DNA from: Magnetospirillum sp. 64-120
GTDB lineage: Bacteria > Pseudomonadota > Alphaproteobacteria > Rhodospirillales > Magnetospirillaceae
DNA: 64,000 nt
Reading direction: 5' to 3'
Assembly: GCA_001898825.1 (NCBI GenBank)
Contig: MKVK01000008.1
Span: 11,008-75,007, forward strand
Shown piece by piece: positions 1 to 8,039 of this stretch. Every line of letters begins with the position of its first letter. The first letter of the stretch is position 1. The notes beneath the pieces were generated by a model. That model made no database searches. It had not been told where the DNA came from and worked only from the letters and a program-made list of their open reading frames with translations. Both the position numbers and the translations under genes were made by a program.

Positions 1-590
1 CGCCGGGGGTCGGTCTTCAACCGCACATAGCTGATGACGTTCTTCACCGCCGACACTTCGCGGGCATGGCCGATGACCCGGTTCAGTTCGGTGTCGGACT
101 GGGCGATGCCCAACAGGTAGACGGTGCCGTTGGTGACGTCCACGGTATAGTTGATGTTGCTGATTTCCTTGTCGAACAGCATCCGGCTTTTGATTTCCTG
201 CTGGATGCGCACGTCGCGGGCACCGTCGATGAAGCCGCTGGAATCCTGGACCAGGATCTCGTTGTAGACCTCGCGCACGCCGGCCACCTGCCAGGTCAGG
301 TTGACCGCGTCTTCGCGCACCTGCTCGGTGGGAACCAAGCCGGTCAGCAGCACCCGGCCTTCGCTGATGGCCAGGGTCACCTTGGAAAACATGTCGACGT
401 TCTTGCGGAACCAGGCTTCGTTGATCTCGGCGCGGATCTTGGCGTCCTCGGCGGCGCCTTCGATGCCACGTTCTTCCGATGCGGCGACACCGGCGGTGGC
501 GCCGGCGCCGATGACCATGCCGACACAGCCCGACAGGGCGGTGGACGCCGCCAGCAGGGCGGCCAGGGTAAGGGCGGGGCGAAGTCTCAC
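1..590 (-). CDS. BON-domain lipoprotein (3' end outside window)
   Basis: The protein starts at a GTG preceded by AAAGGA and opens with a lipoprotein signal: a basic N-terminus, an Ala/Leu-rich core and the lipobox LSGC, with the acceptor Cys near residue 22. A short Gly/Ala-rich stretch follows, then two BON-type repeats (about residues 45-110 and 115-185) with features such as GRVLLTGLV and GTVYLLG. BON domains bind phospholipid or help keep the outer membrane intact (OsmY/DolP type). It probably sits on the periplasmic face of the outer membrane. It lies 55 bases downstream of yraN on the same strand and may be the last gene of the rsmI-yraN unit. The C-terminus runs off the window, so its full length is unknown. 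Confidence 0.85.
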   Translation of the reverse strand, partial: MRLRPALTLAALLAASTALSGCVGMVIGAGATAGVAASEERGIEGAAEDAKIRAEINEAWFRKNVDMFSKVTLAISEGRVLLTGLVPTEQVREDAVNLTWQVAGVREVYNEILVQDSSGFIDGARDVRIQQEIKSRMLFDKEISNINYTVDVTNGTVYLLGIAQSDTELNRVIGHAREVSAVKNVISYVRLKTDPR

Positions 591-645
591 GGGCCTGATC
601 CTTTCCTTTGCGATGCGACGACCTTAGCTTTGGCCGCTTGTCCTC

Positions 646-1011
646 TCAAGCATCCATCCGCCATGCGTCGGAAATGTGGCATGGCCAACGCCCCGGGCTG
701 ACCAGGATGACGTCGAAGCGCATGGCGCAGCGTTGCAGATGGGGATGGGCGGCGACGAAGGCCTGGGCACCCCGGGAAATGCGGCTTCGTTGGGCCGGCC
801 GCAGGGCGTGGGCGGCGCTTTCCTGATCGGCCCGCGCCTTGACCTCGACAAAGGCCAGCAAGTTGCCGCGCCTGGCGACGATGTCGATTTCCCCGGCGCC
901 GCTGCCGCGCCGGCTGGACCAGCCCCGGGCCAGGATGGCGAAACCCTTCAGCCGTAGCCACCAGGCGGCGACGGTTTCGGCCCGCTTGCCGGTGCGGCTG
1001 CGTTCGCTCAC
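646..1011 (-). CDS. yraN: YraN family (UPF0102) endonuclease-like protein
   Basis: A 121-residue protein with the UPF0102 signature: an N-terminal helix ending in GFAILARGW, then GAGEIDIVARRGN and LAFVEVKARA. The E-I-D and E-V-K elements are the metal-binding residues of a restriction-endonuclease-like fold. The family role is not firmly established; it is thought to act on nucleic acid. The GTG start overlaps the TGA stop of rsmI by four bases, so the two are translationally coupled, as is common for this pair in proteobacteria. Confidence 0.88.
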   Translation of the reverse strand: MSERSRTGKRAETVAAWWLRLKGFAILARGWSSRRGSGAGEIDIVARRGNLLAFVEVKARADQESAAHALRPAQRSRISRGAQAFVAAHPHLQRCAMRFDVILVSPGRWPCHISDAWRMDA

Positions 1012-1895
1012 CCGTTGTCGCCCATGCGGAACAGCTTCAACGCCAGGGCGTAGACGTCACGGCGAGGAAAGCCGGTTTCGGCGGCAACCAGGGCAGCGGC
1101 GTCCTTGATGCGCGCGCCTTGGTCCACCACTTGGCGCAGGCGGGTTTCCAGGTCGGCTTCGCTGGGGGCGGCGGCGGCGCCGGGCGGCGAGACCACCACC
1201 ACCACCTCGCCCTTGGGCGGGTTGTCGGCGTAGCGTCCGGCCAGGGCGAACAGGTCGCCGCGCGCCACTTCCTCGTGCAGTTTGGTCAGTTCGCGTGCCA
1301 CCACCGCGTCGCGGTCGCCCAACACCGCCACCATGTCGGCCAGGGACTCGCCCAGCCGGTTGGGCGATTCGTAAAACACCAAGGTGGCGGGGATGGCGGC
1401 CAGTTCACGCAACGCGGTGCGCCGGGCGGCCGCCTTGTTGGGCAGGAAGCCGGCGAACAGGAAGCGGTCGTTGGGCAGCGCCGACAATTGCAGCGCGGTC
1501 AAAGCCGCCGAGGCGCCGGGCAGCGCGGTCACCGCCACGTTCTCGGCGACGCAGGCGCGGACCAGACGATAGCCGGGGTCCGACACCAGCGGCGTTCCGG
1601 CGTCGGACACCAGGGCGATGACCGCACCCTGTTTCAGTTTGGCGATCAGCTCGGGCCGGGCTTTTTCCGCATTGTGTTCGTGATAGGGGATCAGCGGCCG
1701 GTCCAGCCCCAGGCGGGTCATCAGCTTGCCGGTGACGCGGGTGTCCTCGCAGGCCACCCAATCGGCGGCACGCAGGGTCTCGACGGCACGAAAGGTGATG
1801 TCACCCATGTTGCCGATGGGGGTGGCGACCAAATACAAACCGGGCGCCGGTTTACTTCGGTTGCGCAAATGTCTACCCTCGGCTTCGCAATCCAT
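1008..1895 (-). CDS. rsmI: 16S rRNA (cytidine-1402-2'-O)-methyltransferase
   Basis: RsmI uses S-adenosylmethionine to methylate the ribose of C1402 in the decoding centre of 16S rRNA. The family motifs are clear: LYLVATPIGNMGDITFRA near the N-terminus, ACEDTRVT, SDAGTPLVSDPG and LPGASAALTAL. Length is 295 residues, normal for the family. The reading frame stays open to 2093, but starting there would overlap the divergent gene; the ATG at 1895 leaves a 20-base gap and places the conserved core about 20 residues in. It is followed by yraN with a four-base overlap. Confidence 0.92.
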   Translation of the reverse strand: MDCEAEGRHLRNRSKPAPGLYLVATPIGNMGDITFRAVETLRAADWVACEDTRVTGKLMTRLGLDRPLIPYHEHNAEKARPELIAKLKQGAVIALVSDAGTPLVSDPGYRLVRACVAENVAVTALPGASAALTALQLSALPNDRFLFAGFLPNKAAARRTALRELAAIPATLVFYESPNRLGESLADMVAVLGDRDAVVARELTKLHEEVARGDLFALAGRYADNPPKGEVVVVVSPPGAAAAPSEADLETRLRQVVDQGARIKDAAALVAAETGFPRRDVYALALKLFRMGDNG

Positions 1896-1915
1896 CGCCT
1901 GATCGGAGATTTGCG

Positions 1916-3238
1916 GTGCGTCGTCTTGTCGCTGCCCTGCCATTGATATCGGCCCTGCTGTTAAGCGCTTGTGCCCAGACAGACTTACCACCGTGGTTGA
2001 ACGGAACCAAGCCCGCCCCGCAGACGGCACCGCAACCGGTGCCGCAAACACGTCCGCAGGTGCAGATTCCCACCCCGGCTCCGACGCCTGCACCCGCTCC
2101 GGTTCAAGCGGCGCCGCTGCCCCTGCCCCTGCCGGTGACCGGCTTCGCCGGGCGTGACGAAATCCGCGCCGTGTTGCTGGCGCCGCTGTCCGGTCCTTAT
2201 GCCGCCTGGGGGCAGGCCATGTCCAACGCCGCCCAGCTGGCGTTGTTCGACGTGGCCGACCAGCGGCTGAACCTGATTCCGCTGGATACCAAGGGGACGC
2301 CGGAAGGCGCCTTGCTGGCCTTGGAACAGGCCCGTACCCAAGGGGCCGACATCATCTTGGGGCCGGTTTTCTCGGCCGAGGTCAAGGCGGTGGCGCCCCA
2401 GGCCCGGCAATGGGGCATTCCGCTGGTCAGCTTCACCACCGACCGCACGGTGCTGGGACAGGGCGTTTATACCCTGGGTTTCTTGCCCGAATCGCAGATC
2501 AGACGGGTGGTGACCCACGCGCGCGACCAGGGCAAGCAGCGTTTCGCCCTGTTGGCGCGGTCCGACGAATACGGCCAGGCGGTGGCGGAAGCCTTCCGGA
2601 CCGTGGTGCCGCAAATGGGCGGGCAAGTCACCAAGGTGGAATATTACGACCCCCAGGCCAAGGATATCAGCCAACAGGTCCGGCGCTTCACCGAAGCCGA
2701 TTCGCGCACCCGTGGCCGTGACAGGAAAGACGCCAGCCCGGTGCCGCCGCCGCCTTTCGACGCGGTGATGATCGCCGACGAAGGCACCCGTTTGCGCACG
2801 GTGTCGTCGCTGGTCACCTATTACGAGGTGGACATCGATAAGACCCCGATCCTGGGCACCATGTTGTGGGACGACCCGCGCCTGGCCGCCGAGCCGTCGC
2901 TGCAGGGCGCCTGGTTCGCAGCACCCTCGGCCGAGTCCTATGCCGAATTCGAACGGCGCTATGCCAGCGCCTTCGGCAGCCGCCCGCCGCGTGCCGGCAC
3001 GCTGCGGGCGTCCTTGGCCTATGACGCCACCGCCTTGGCCGCCACCTTGGTCCGTCAGAACCTGGATTATTCGGCGGCGACCCTGACCAATGCCGGTGGC
3101 TTCGCCGGCATCGACGGCCTGTTCCGTCTGCGTGCCGACGGTACCAACGACCGGGGTCTGGCGGTACGTCAGATCGCCAAATCCGGCCTGACCGACATCG
3201 CCCCGGCCCCCACCAGCTTCGCCCAGCCGGGGATGTAG
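1916..3238 (+). CDS. penicillin-binding protein activator, LpoA-like lipoprotein
   Basis: A 440-residue lipoprotein. The signal sequence ends in LLLSACAQ, with acceptor Cys near residue 19, followed by a Pro/Gln/Thr-rich linker (about residues 24-75). The rest is a periplasmic-binding-protein fold of the type-1/LppC class (IRAVLLAPLSGPYAAWGQA; GADIILGPVFSAEVKAVAP). LpoA in enterics stimulates the class A synthase PBP1A from the outer membrane; a PBP1A gene lies elsewhere in this window at 58154-60256. The GTG start follows GGAGA by seven bases. Divergent placement to rsmI is the usual context of this family. Whether it truly activates a PBP here is inference. Confidence 0.85.
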   Translation: MRRLVAALPLISALLLSACAQTDLPPWLNGTKPAPQTAPQPVPQTRPQVQIPTPAPTPAPAPVQAAPLPLPLPVTGFAGRDEIRAVLLAPLSGPYAAWGQAMSNAAQLALFDVADQRLNLIPLDTKGTPEGALLALEQARTQGADIILGPVFSAEVKAVAPQARQWGIPLVSFTTDRTVLGQGVYTLGFLPESQIRRVVTHARDQGKQRFALLARSDEYGQAVAEAFRTVVPQMGGQVTKVEYYDPQAKDISQQVRRFTEADSRTRGRDRKDASPVPPPPFDAVMIADEGTRLRTVSSLVTYYEVDIDKTPILGTMLWDDPRLAAEPSLQGAWFAAPSAESYAEFERRYASAFGSRPPRAGTLRASLAYDATALAATLVRQNLDYSAATLTNAGGFAGIDGLFRLRADGTNDRGLAVRQIAKSGLTDIAPAPTSFAQPGM

Positions 3239-3254
3239 CCGTCTGGTGGGTGCT

Positions 3255-3294
3255 AGAGCGGATTTCGAGTAGGCGAAATCATGCCGCAATCCGC
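3255..3294. repeat. palindromic repeat, copy 1
   Basis: This 40-base block is identical to 3349-3388. It contains the internal stem GATTTC (3261-3266) with GAAATC (3275-3280). Its outer arm begins GAGCGGATT, but the closing arm ends CCGCGA rather than CCGCTC, so the outer palindrome is incomplete. It lies in the convergent gap between the LpoA-like gene and the NIT-ANTAR gene. Confidence 0.85.
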
Positions 3295-3319
3295 GACAAG
3301 CCTGCGCGGCGCCTGAGCG

Positions 3320-3334
3320 GCCCCGGTACGGGGC
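3320..3334. other. GC hairpin between the repeat copies
   Basis: GCCCCG (3320-3325), a three-base loop and CGGGGC (3329-3334) form a compact hairpin in the convergent intergenic gap. There is no T tract after it on either strand, so it is not a standard intrinsic terminator. It may help end or stabilise transcripts, but that is speculative. Confidence 0.4.
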
Positions 3335-3348
3335 GCATCATGCAAAGC

Positions 3349-3390
3349 AGAGCGGATTTCGAGTAGGCGAAATCATGCCGCAATCCGCTC
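3349..3390. repeat. palindromic repeat, copy 2 (complete)
   Basis: The first 40 bases repeat 3255-3294 exactly. This copy also closes the outer palindrome: GAGCGGATT (3350-3358) pairs with AATCCGCTC (3382-3390), around the inner GATTTC/GAAATC stem. The last base overlaps the stop codon of the adjacent minus-strand gene. The shape suits a REP- or MITE-like dispersed element; only two copies occur in this window. Confidence 0.85.
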
Positions 3391-4706
3391 TACGGAATCA
3401 GGATGTCGGCCATGGCGATGATGGAATCGGCCACTTCCTTGATGCGGCGGCTCTGGCTCATGGCGGTCTTGCGCAACAGGTCATAGGCCTGCTGTTCGGT
3501 CAGGCCGCGATGAGTCATCAGCAGGCCCTTGGCCTTGTCGATGGTCTTGCGTTCGTTGATGGCCAGCCGGGCGGTTTCCAGTTCTTCGGTCACTTGTTGC
3601 AGGTGGCGGAACTGGGTTTGCACCAGATCGACCAATGAGCGCCCCAGTTTGGGGCTGATGCCGTCGGCCGACAGCACGTTCATGCCCGACTTGGCGGCAT
3701 CGGCGATCAAGCCTTGGTCCGCTTGGCCGATGACATAGACCGTGGGCGCCGACTCGCCCTGGTCCGGGTGGGGCAGGCTCACATGGGCGTCGTGGTCGTC
3801 CAGATCGGCGCGGGCTTCGCCCAGCTTGGCGGCGCACAGGTCTTGCAGGTCGGCGTCGATGCGCACTTCCACCGCATACATGGCGTCCAGGCGGGTGGTG
3901 GCGTGGTCGAACCAAGTGCGGCTGGACAGCCCGCGCAGTTCGCGGTCAGGCCCGGCGATGACCGCCGCTTGGCGCAGCTGGGCGAACTCCGCCCGTTCCG
4001 GGGCCTCCATCACCTGCTCGAACTGACTGACCAGGCCGGGCGCGGCGAATTGGGCGAAAATCTGGAATGACCGGGCCTGGGCGTCGATCAGCTTCAGCAG
4101 ACGCTGATGTTGGGCTGCGGTGAAGCGCCCGGCGGAAAAGCCGGCTGCCGTGGTGGCGCGTTCCTGGCCGGCGAATTCCTTGCCCTGCATGAAGTTGAAC
4201 ATGGCCACCAAGGCCCGCGATATGGCGGGATCGGCATTGGTGTCGGATGCTTCGAACACCACCGCCAACAAGCCGGCGATGACGTCGACGAAAAATTTGG
4301 TGGCATCCTCGGGGTTGACCTTCAGCGTCGCCACCCGGTGGCGGATTCCTTCCAGGGCGTCCAGGGCGTGCAGGGCATAGGCGATGCGGCCGAACACCCG
4401 GGGCGCGAACGATGTGGTGGGGGCCGAAGCCTCGAACACATCGAATAAGGAACGCAAGGTCTGTTCGGCGCGGCTGGAATCGGCCGATGCCACTTTCAGC
4501 CGTTCGGCGAATTCCTGACCGCGCGAGCCCAGATAGACATTGGTGATGCCGCGTTCCCGCTGCAGGAAATGGATCAGCGCGCTGATGGCGCCGACCAGTC
4601 CGCAGACGGTCACCAGTTGTTCAAGGTCGCGCACCCGCAGCCGTTTGGCCGCCAGCATGAAACGGATCGCGGGGACCGAGGTGATGGATGAGGATGCCGG
4701 CGCCAT
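3390..4706 (-). CDS. NIT-domain / ANTAR-domain regulator (NasR-like)
   Basis: A 438-residue cytoplasmic protein. The N-terminal two thirds is an all-helical NIT (nitrate/nitrite-sensing) domain, starting with helices and the block HFLQRERGITNVYLG that resembles the nitrate-binding region. The last about 60 residues are an ANTAR domain (ERKTIDKAKGLLM, then GLTEQQAYDLLRKTAM). This is the layout of Klebsiella NasR, which binds nitrate and prevents termination in the nas operon leader by binding tandem hexaloop hairpins. No nas genes are in the window, so its target is unknown. Start is uncertain: the frame opens at a TTG at 4778; I prefer the ATG at 4706, although no strong ribosome site precedes either. 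Confidence 0.85.
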   Translation of the reverse strand: MAPASSSITSVPAIRFMLAAKRLRVRDLEQLVTVCGLVGAISALIHFLQRERGITNVYLGSRGQEFAERLKVASADSSRAEQTLRSLFDVFEASAPTTSFAPRVFGRIAYALHALDALEGIRHRVATLKVNPEDATKFFVDVIAGLLAVVFEASDTNADPAISRALVAMFNFMQGKEFAGQERATTAAGFSAGRFTAAQHQRLLKLIDAQARSFQIFAQFAAPGLVSQFEQVMEAPERAEFAQLRQAAVIAGPDRELRGLSSRTWFDHATTRLDAMYAVEVRIDADLQDLCAAKLGEARADLDDHDAHVSLPHPDQGESAPTVYVIGQADQGLIADAAKSGMNVLSADGISPKLGRSLVDLVQTQFRHLQQVTEELETARLAINERKTIDKAKGLLMTHRGLTEQQAYDLLRKTAMSQSRRIKEVADSIIAMADILIP

Positions 4707-4861
4707 GTTGCTTGTACCCGAGGGAACGGTCTGGTCGATCCGCAAACATCGTGCCAGCCAGAAAGGCGCCGGAAGCAAGGGATTGCGGCCCCTTCCCGAT
4801 CCTTTAATTCATGATTGCCGAAAAAATCGGCACGCCTTGCTTAAACCTCTCGCACAAAGAA

Positions 4862-4893
4862 AAAGCCCCCGGATGTCTCCGGGGGCTTTATTT
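4862..4893 (-). terminator. intrinsic terminator of the 4913-6019 lipoprotein gene
   Basis: AGCCCCCGGA and TCCGGGGGCT (4864-4887) form a strong ten-base-pair stem with a four-base loop. Read on the minus strand it is followed by TTTTTCTTTG. It lies 20 bases past the stop codon of the lipoprotein gene and isolates it from the downstream NIT-ANTAR gene. Confidence 0.9.
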
Positions 4894-4912
4894 ATCAATC
4901 GACTAGCGTCGT

Positions 4913-6019
4913 TTAGCGCACGTAGACCTGGACCTCGCCGGTGTTCACCGCCGGGCTGGTGGTCTGCGACACCCGGATACGGTTGGCCGGCAGACCCATG
5001 TTGGTCAGCGAGCGCACCACCGATTCGGCGTTGCGGCGGACATTGGTGGCGCCCAGCGCTTGGGCGCCGGGGGTGGAACCGGTGGGAGACACCGCGACCA
5101 CGTCGAAGGACGCGCTGGGACGACGGTCCAGGGCGCCCTTGACGGCGGCGTAGAGCGCGGTTTCGTAGTTCACGTTGGCGCGGTCGAAGCGGATGGTCAC
5201 CAGGGCCATGTCGGACGAACCGACCATGCCGCGCGGCGCGGCCATGGGGGCGTCATAGGCGGCCGGCATGGCGGCGGCGGCGCGGCCATTGGTCAGAGCC
5301 GAGCTGTACAGCTGACCGTTCTTGATGGCCACCGCCAGGGTGTTCAGGTTCTGGCGTTCGTTGGCCACATAGGATTGCTGACGGTTGACGTCGTCGGACA
5401 ATTCGGTCAGCAGACGTTCCACCAGCACCACGGTGCGGTTGGTTTCGTCTTCCAGGATGCGCAGCTGGCGATGGTCTTCGTCGACGGCGCCGGACAGCTG
5501 GCGGGCGGCGCGCACCGATTCCAGCAGATAGGCGGCCATGGCCGAGGAATTGGTCACCTCGTTGGCCAGACGGGTCATCTTGAGGACGTCCTCGTTGATG
5601 CGGTCCAGCTCGCCTTGCGCGGCGTTCCATTGCTGGTTCAGGATCGGGTTGCCCGGGGTGGTGCCCACCTGCAGGCGGGCGTTGATGGCGGCCACGGTGC
5701 CGTGATAGCGCTGCGAATCCTGCACCGTGTCGGTTCGGATGCCCTGCAGCGCCATGTTATGACGGGTCAGCATGTCCTGCAGCGCCCCCAGGTCGCCACG
5801 CAAGGACGTCACCTTGTTGCCGACGAAAGTGCCGGTGGCGACGCCGTTGGTCACGCCGGGCGCTTCGAAGTTGCTGGATCCCAGAGCCGGGGGGTTGCCC
5901 GCCGGCTGAGTGGTCTGGACGGTGCCGGACGTGGGAAACAGGGTTTCCTCGGCGAACGAACATCCGCCTACCAGGATCACCGCGCAAAGCGCCGCGGCAT
6001 GGGTCGTCTTCAGGGCCAT
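4913..6019 (-). CDS. coiled-coil lipoprotein with OmpA-like C-terminal region
   Basis: A 368-residue protein of unrecognised family. A signal sequence ends in VILVGGCSF, giving lipidation at about Cys20. Residues about 75-245 are helical with heptad-like Leu/Ile spacing, predicted coiled coil. The C-terminal about 95 residues (VTIRFDRANVNYETALYAAV; FDVVAVSPTG; VRRNAESVVRSLTNMGLPANRIRV) look like an OmpA-type peptidoglycan-associating fold, including the usual N-x2-AE-R-x2-V pattern. It may link the outer membrane to the wall, but this is inference from architecture. It is a single-gene unit with its own terminator. Confidence 0.75.
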   Translation of the reverse strand: MALKTTHAAALCAVILVGGCSFAEETLFPTSGTVQTTQPAGNPPALGSSNFEAPGVTNGVATGTFVGNKVTSLRGDLGALQDMLTRHNMALQGIRTDTVQDSQRYHGTVAAINARLQVGTTPGNPILNQQWNAAQGELDRINEDVLKMTRLANEVTNSSAMAAYLLESVRAARQLSGAVDEDHRQLRILEDETNRTVVLVERLLTELSDDVNRQQSYVANERQNLNTLAVAIKNGQLYSSALTNGRAAAAMPAAYDAPMAAPRGMVGSSDMALVTIRFDRANVNYETALYAAVKGALDRRPSASFDVVAVSPTGSTPGAQALGATNVRRNAESVVRSLTNMGLPANRIRVSQTTSPAVNTGEVQVYVR

Positions 6020-6222
6020 TGGGACTGCTTACCTTTTTGTTCGCCAGAACGGATACACCCGCCGGGACGGCAAAACTAGATTCGTGAGGTTATTTTTTTG
6101 ACTTGCCCCCGCGCAATTGTGGCGGATTTTACGCAAACGCCCATCCCCCCACAAGCCGTATTGTTGCCGCAATGGCGGGTGCGGGGCAGAAAAACAAAGT
6201 TTTCTTCCCTGAAAAAACATGC

Positions 6223-6251
6223 TTGCGGGGCCATGTCAGTTTGTGTATGTT
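6223..6251 (+). promoter_or_regulatory. candidate sigma-70 promoter for tRNA-Arg
   Basis: TTGCGG (6223-6228), a 17-base spacer and TATGTT (6246-6251) match the housekeeping pattern. Start of transcription would fall near 6258, about 36 bases before the tRNA. The sequence after the -10 is GC-rich, as in stringently controlled stable-RNA promoters. Confidence 0.5.
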
Positions 6252-6293
6252 CCGCTCCCTCGCTGGGGGGCAACTTCCGGCGGATACGGCGAA

Positions 6294-6370
6294 GCACCCG
6301 TAGCTCAATTGGATAGAGCACCAGACTACGAATCTGGGGGCTGGAGGTTCGAGTCCTTCCGGGTGCGCCA
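6294..6370 (+). tRNA. tRNA-Arg (anticodon ACG)
   Basis: The 77-base gene folds as a standard cloverleaf. The acceptor stem pairs GCACCCG with CGGGTGC, followed by the discriminator G and an encoded CCA. The D arm contains AGCTCAATTGGATAGAGC, the anticodon loop reads CTACGAA, and the T loop has GGTTCGAGTCC. The ACG anticodon reads CGN arginine codons after conversion of A34 to inosine by TadA, whose gene is at 22794-23234. Confidence 0.97.
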
Positions 6371-6384
6371 CCGCCGACGAAAAC

Positions 6385-6415
6385 AGGCCTCCTTGCCAAA
6401 GGGTGGCCTTTTTTC
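6385..6415 (+). terminator. intrinsic terminator after tRNA-Arg
   Basis: AGGCC-t-CCTT and AAGG-gt-GGCCT form an interrupted stem around GCCA, followed by a run of T. It lies 15 bases past the tRNA 3' end. Confidence 0.85.
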
Positions 6416-6449
6416 TTGTCTGAACCGCTGGCCGACAGGATGCGCGCCC

Positions 6450-7169
6450 GTGTTCACTCCAAGCGATGATTTTCTGGCCCGGTCCGCCGCCGCCGCCTTC
6501 GCGCCCCTTTCGCCCAAGCCCAGCCAGGCCGACGCTTGCGCCGCCCTGGATCAGGTCTTCGCCCTGGCCGAACAATCATGGCAGGCGCGGCGCACCAGCC
6601 TGGATTACCTGCGTTCGGCGCCGGCTTCCGCCTGCCGGGCCGGTTGCGGCTGGTGCTGTCACCAACAGGTGGGCGTCACACCGCTGGAAGCCGTCCGCAT
6701 CGCCGTTTATCTTCAGGACCAGCCGCCGGAGCTGTCCGAATCCCTGCGCCAAGTCAACGCCCGGACCAAGGGGATGAGCACCGGCCAGCGGGCCGAAAGC
6801 CGTCTGGCCTGCGCCTTTCTTTCGCTGGACGGCAATTGCCGCATCTATCCGGTACGGCCGCTGCGCTGTCGCGGTCTGCATTCCATCGACGCTTCTTTCT
6901 GTGCCGCCTCGCACCAGGACCCGGCGGGCATGCGGGCCAAGCTGGAAGCCGGCCAGTTGCGGCCGGTCTATCTGTCGGTGCCGGAAGCCATCTTCGATTC
7001 CGCTCTTTCGGGCGTGTTGATGGCGTTGAAAAAACTGAAGATGACCCTGGTGTCGCTGGAACTGCACGCCGCCGTCTGCGCTTTGCTCGACGACCAGAAA
7101 CTGGCGCAGCGCTGGCTGGCCGGCGCCCGTCCCGACCGCACCCTGGCCCTGGTTCCCGACAAACGCTGA
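6450..7169 (+). CDS. YkgJ-type cysteine-cluster protein
   Basis: A 239-residue soluble protein with the CxxxCxxCC cluster (CRAGCGWCCHQQVGVTPLEA, about residue 60) and further cysteines in CAFL, GNCRIYPVRPLRCRG and SFC. This is the family of putative zinc- or iron-chelating proteins (YkgJ, DUF). Specific role unknown. The frame is open back through the tRNA, but coding cannot start there; the first sensible start after the tRNA terminator is the GTG at 6450, so the N-terminus is tentative. Confidence 0.75.
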   Translation: MFTPSDDFLARSAAAAFAPLSPKPSQADACAALDQVFALAEQSWQARRTSLDYLRSAPASACRAGCGWCCHQQVGVTPLEAVRIAVYLQDQPPELSESLRQVNARTKGMSTGQRAESRLACAFLSLDGNCRIYPVRPLRCRGLHSIDASFCAASHQDPAGMRAKLEAGQLRPVYLSVPEAIFDSALSGVLMALKKLKMTLVSLELHAAVCALLDDQKLAQRWLAGARPDRTLALVPDKR

Positions 7170-7299
7170 GCGGCTGCCGCGACGGGTGGGCCTGACTTAC
7201 GTCAAACCTTACCCAGCGGTAACGTGGAATCCTGTGCCGGTCGCGATATATAGTTCGCTGTTTTCGCACCTGTCGGAACGACACCAAGAGATCGTCACC

Positions 7300-8034
7300 A
7301 TGCACCGGTTCGCCAATCCCGCCCGTTTCCTGCGCATCGCCGCCATCATCCAGCCCTGGGCCATGGCCGTGGCCGCGCTAAGTTTCGCCGCCGGGCTGTG
7401 GTTCTCGCTGTTCGCGTCTCCCGCCGATTACCAGCAGGGCGAGACCGTGCGCATCATGTACATCCACGTGCCGTCGGCCTGGATGGGCATGTTCTGTTAT
7501 ACCGCCATGGCGGTGTTCTCGGCCATGGGACTGATCTGGAAACATCCGCTGGCCGATCTGATGGCGCGGGCCACCGCCCCCGTCGGCGCCGCCTTCACCT
7601 TCATCTGTCTGGTCACCGGTTCGCTGTGGGGCAAACCCATGTGGGGCACCTGGTGGGTGTGGGACGCGCGGCTGACCAGCATGTTGATCCTGTTTTTCCT
7701 GTATCTGGGCTACATGGCGCTGGCCGACGCCTTCGACGATCCGGAACGCGGTCAAAAGGCTGCCGGCATCCTGGCCCTGGTGGGCGTGGTCAACGTGCCC
7801 GTCATCAAGTGGTCGGTGGATTGGTGGAACACCCTGCACCAGCCGGCCAGCGTGGTGAAGATGGGGGGACCCGCCATCGACGCCACCATGATGGTGCCGC
7901 TGATCCTGATGGCGGTGGCGTTCAAGGCCTATTGGATTTTGGTGCTGATCTTCCGCACCCGTTCGGAAATCGCCGGCGCCAAGTTGCGCACCCTGCGCAT
8001 GGCCCAGGTCCACGCGGCCGGACAAGCGGAGTAG
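7300..8034 (+). CDS. ccmC: heme exporter subunit CcmC
   Basis: A 244-residue inner-membrane protein with six predicted helices. It carries the heme-handling tryptophan-rich motif WGKPMWGTWWVWDARLT (about residues 110-126) and a conserved His in YIHVPSAW (His56). CcmC presents heme to the chaperone CcmE in System I cytochrome c biogenesis. The open frame extends to 7186, but the ATG at 7300 gives the family-length protein. First gene of ccmCDEFGHI. Confidence 0.93.
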   Translation: MHRFANPARFLRIAAIIQPWAMAVAALSFAAGLWFSLFASPADYQQGETVRIMYIHVPSAWMGMFCYTAMAVFSAMGLIWKHPLADLMARATAPVGAAFTFICLVTGSLWGKPMWGTWWVWDARLTSMLILFFLYLGYMALADAFDDPERGQKAAGILALVGVVNVPVIKWSVDWWNTLHQPASVVKMGGPAIDATMMVPLILMAVAFKAYWILVLIFRTRSEIAGAKLRTLRMAQVHAAGQAE

Positions 8035-8039
8035 ACGAC

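Noticed and set aside
6219-6449. N-terminal extension of the cysteine-cluster protein through tRNA-Arg
   Set aside because: The upstream codons coincide with the tRNA and its terminator; translation from there is not plausible.
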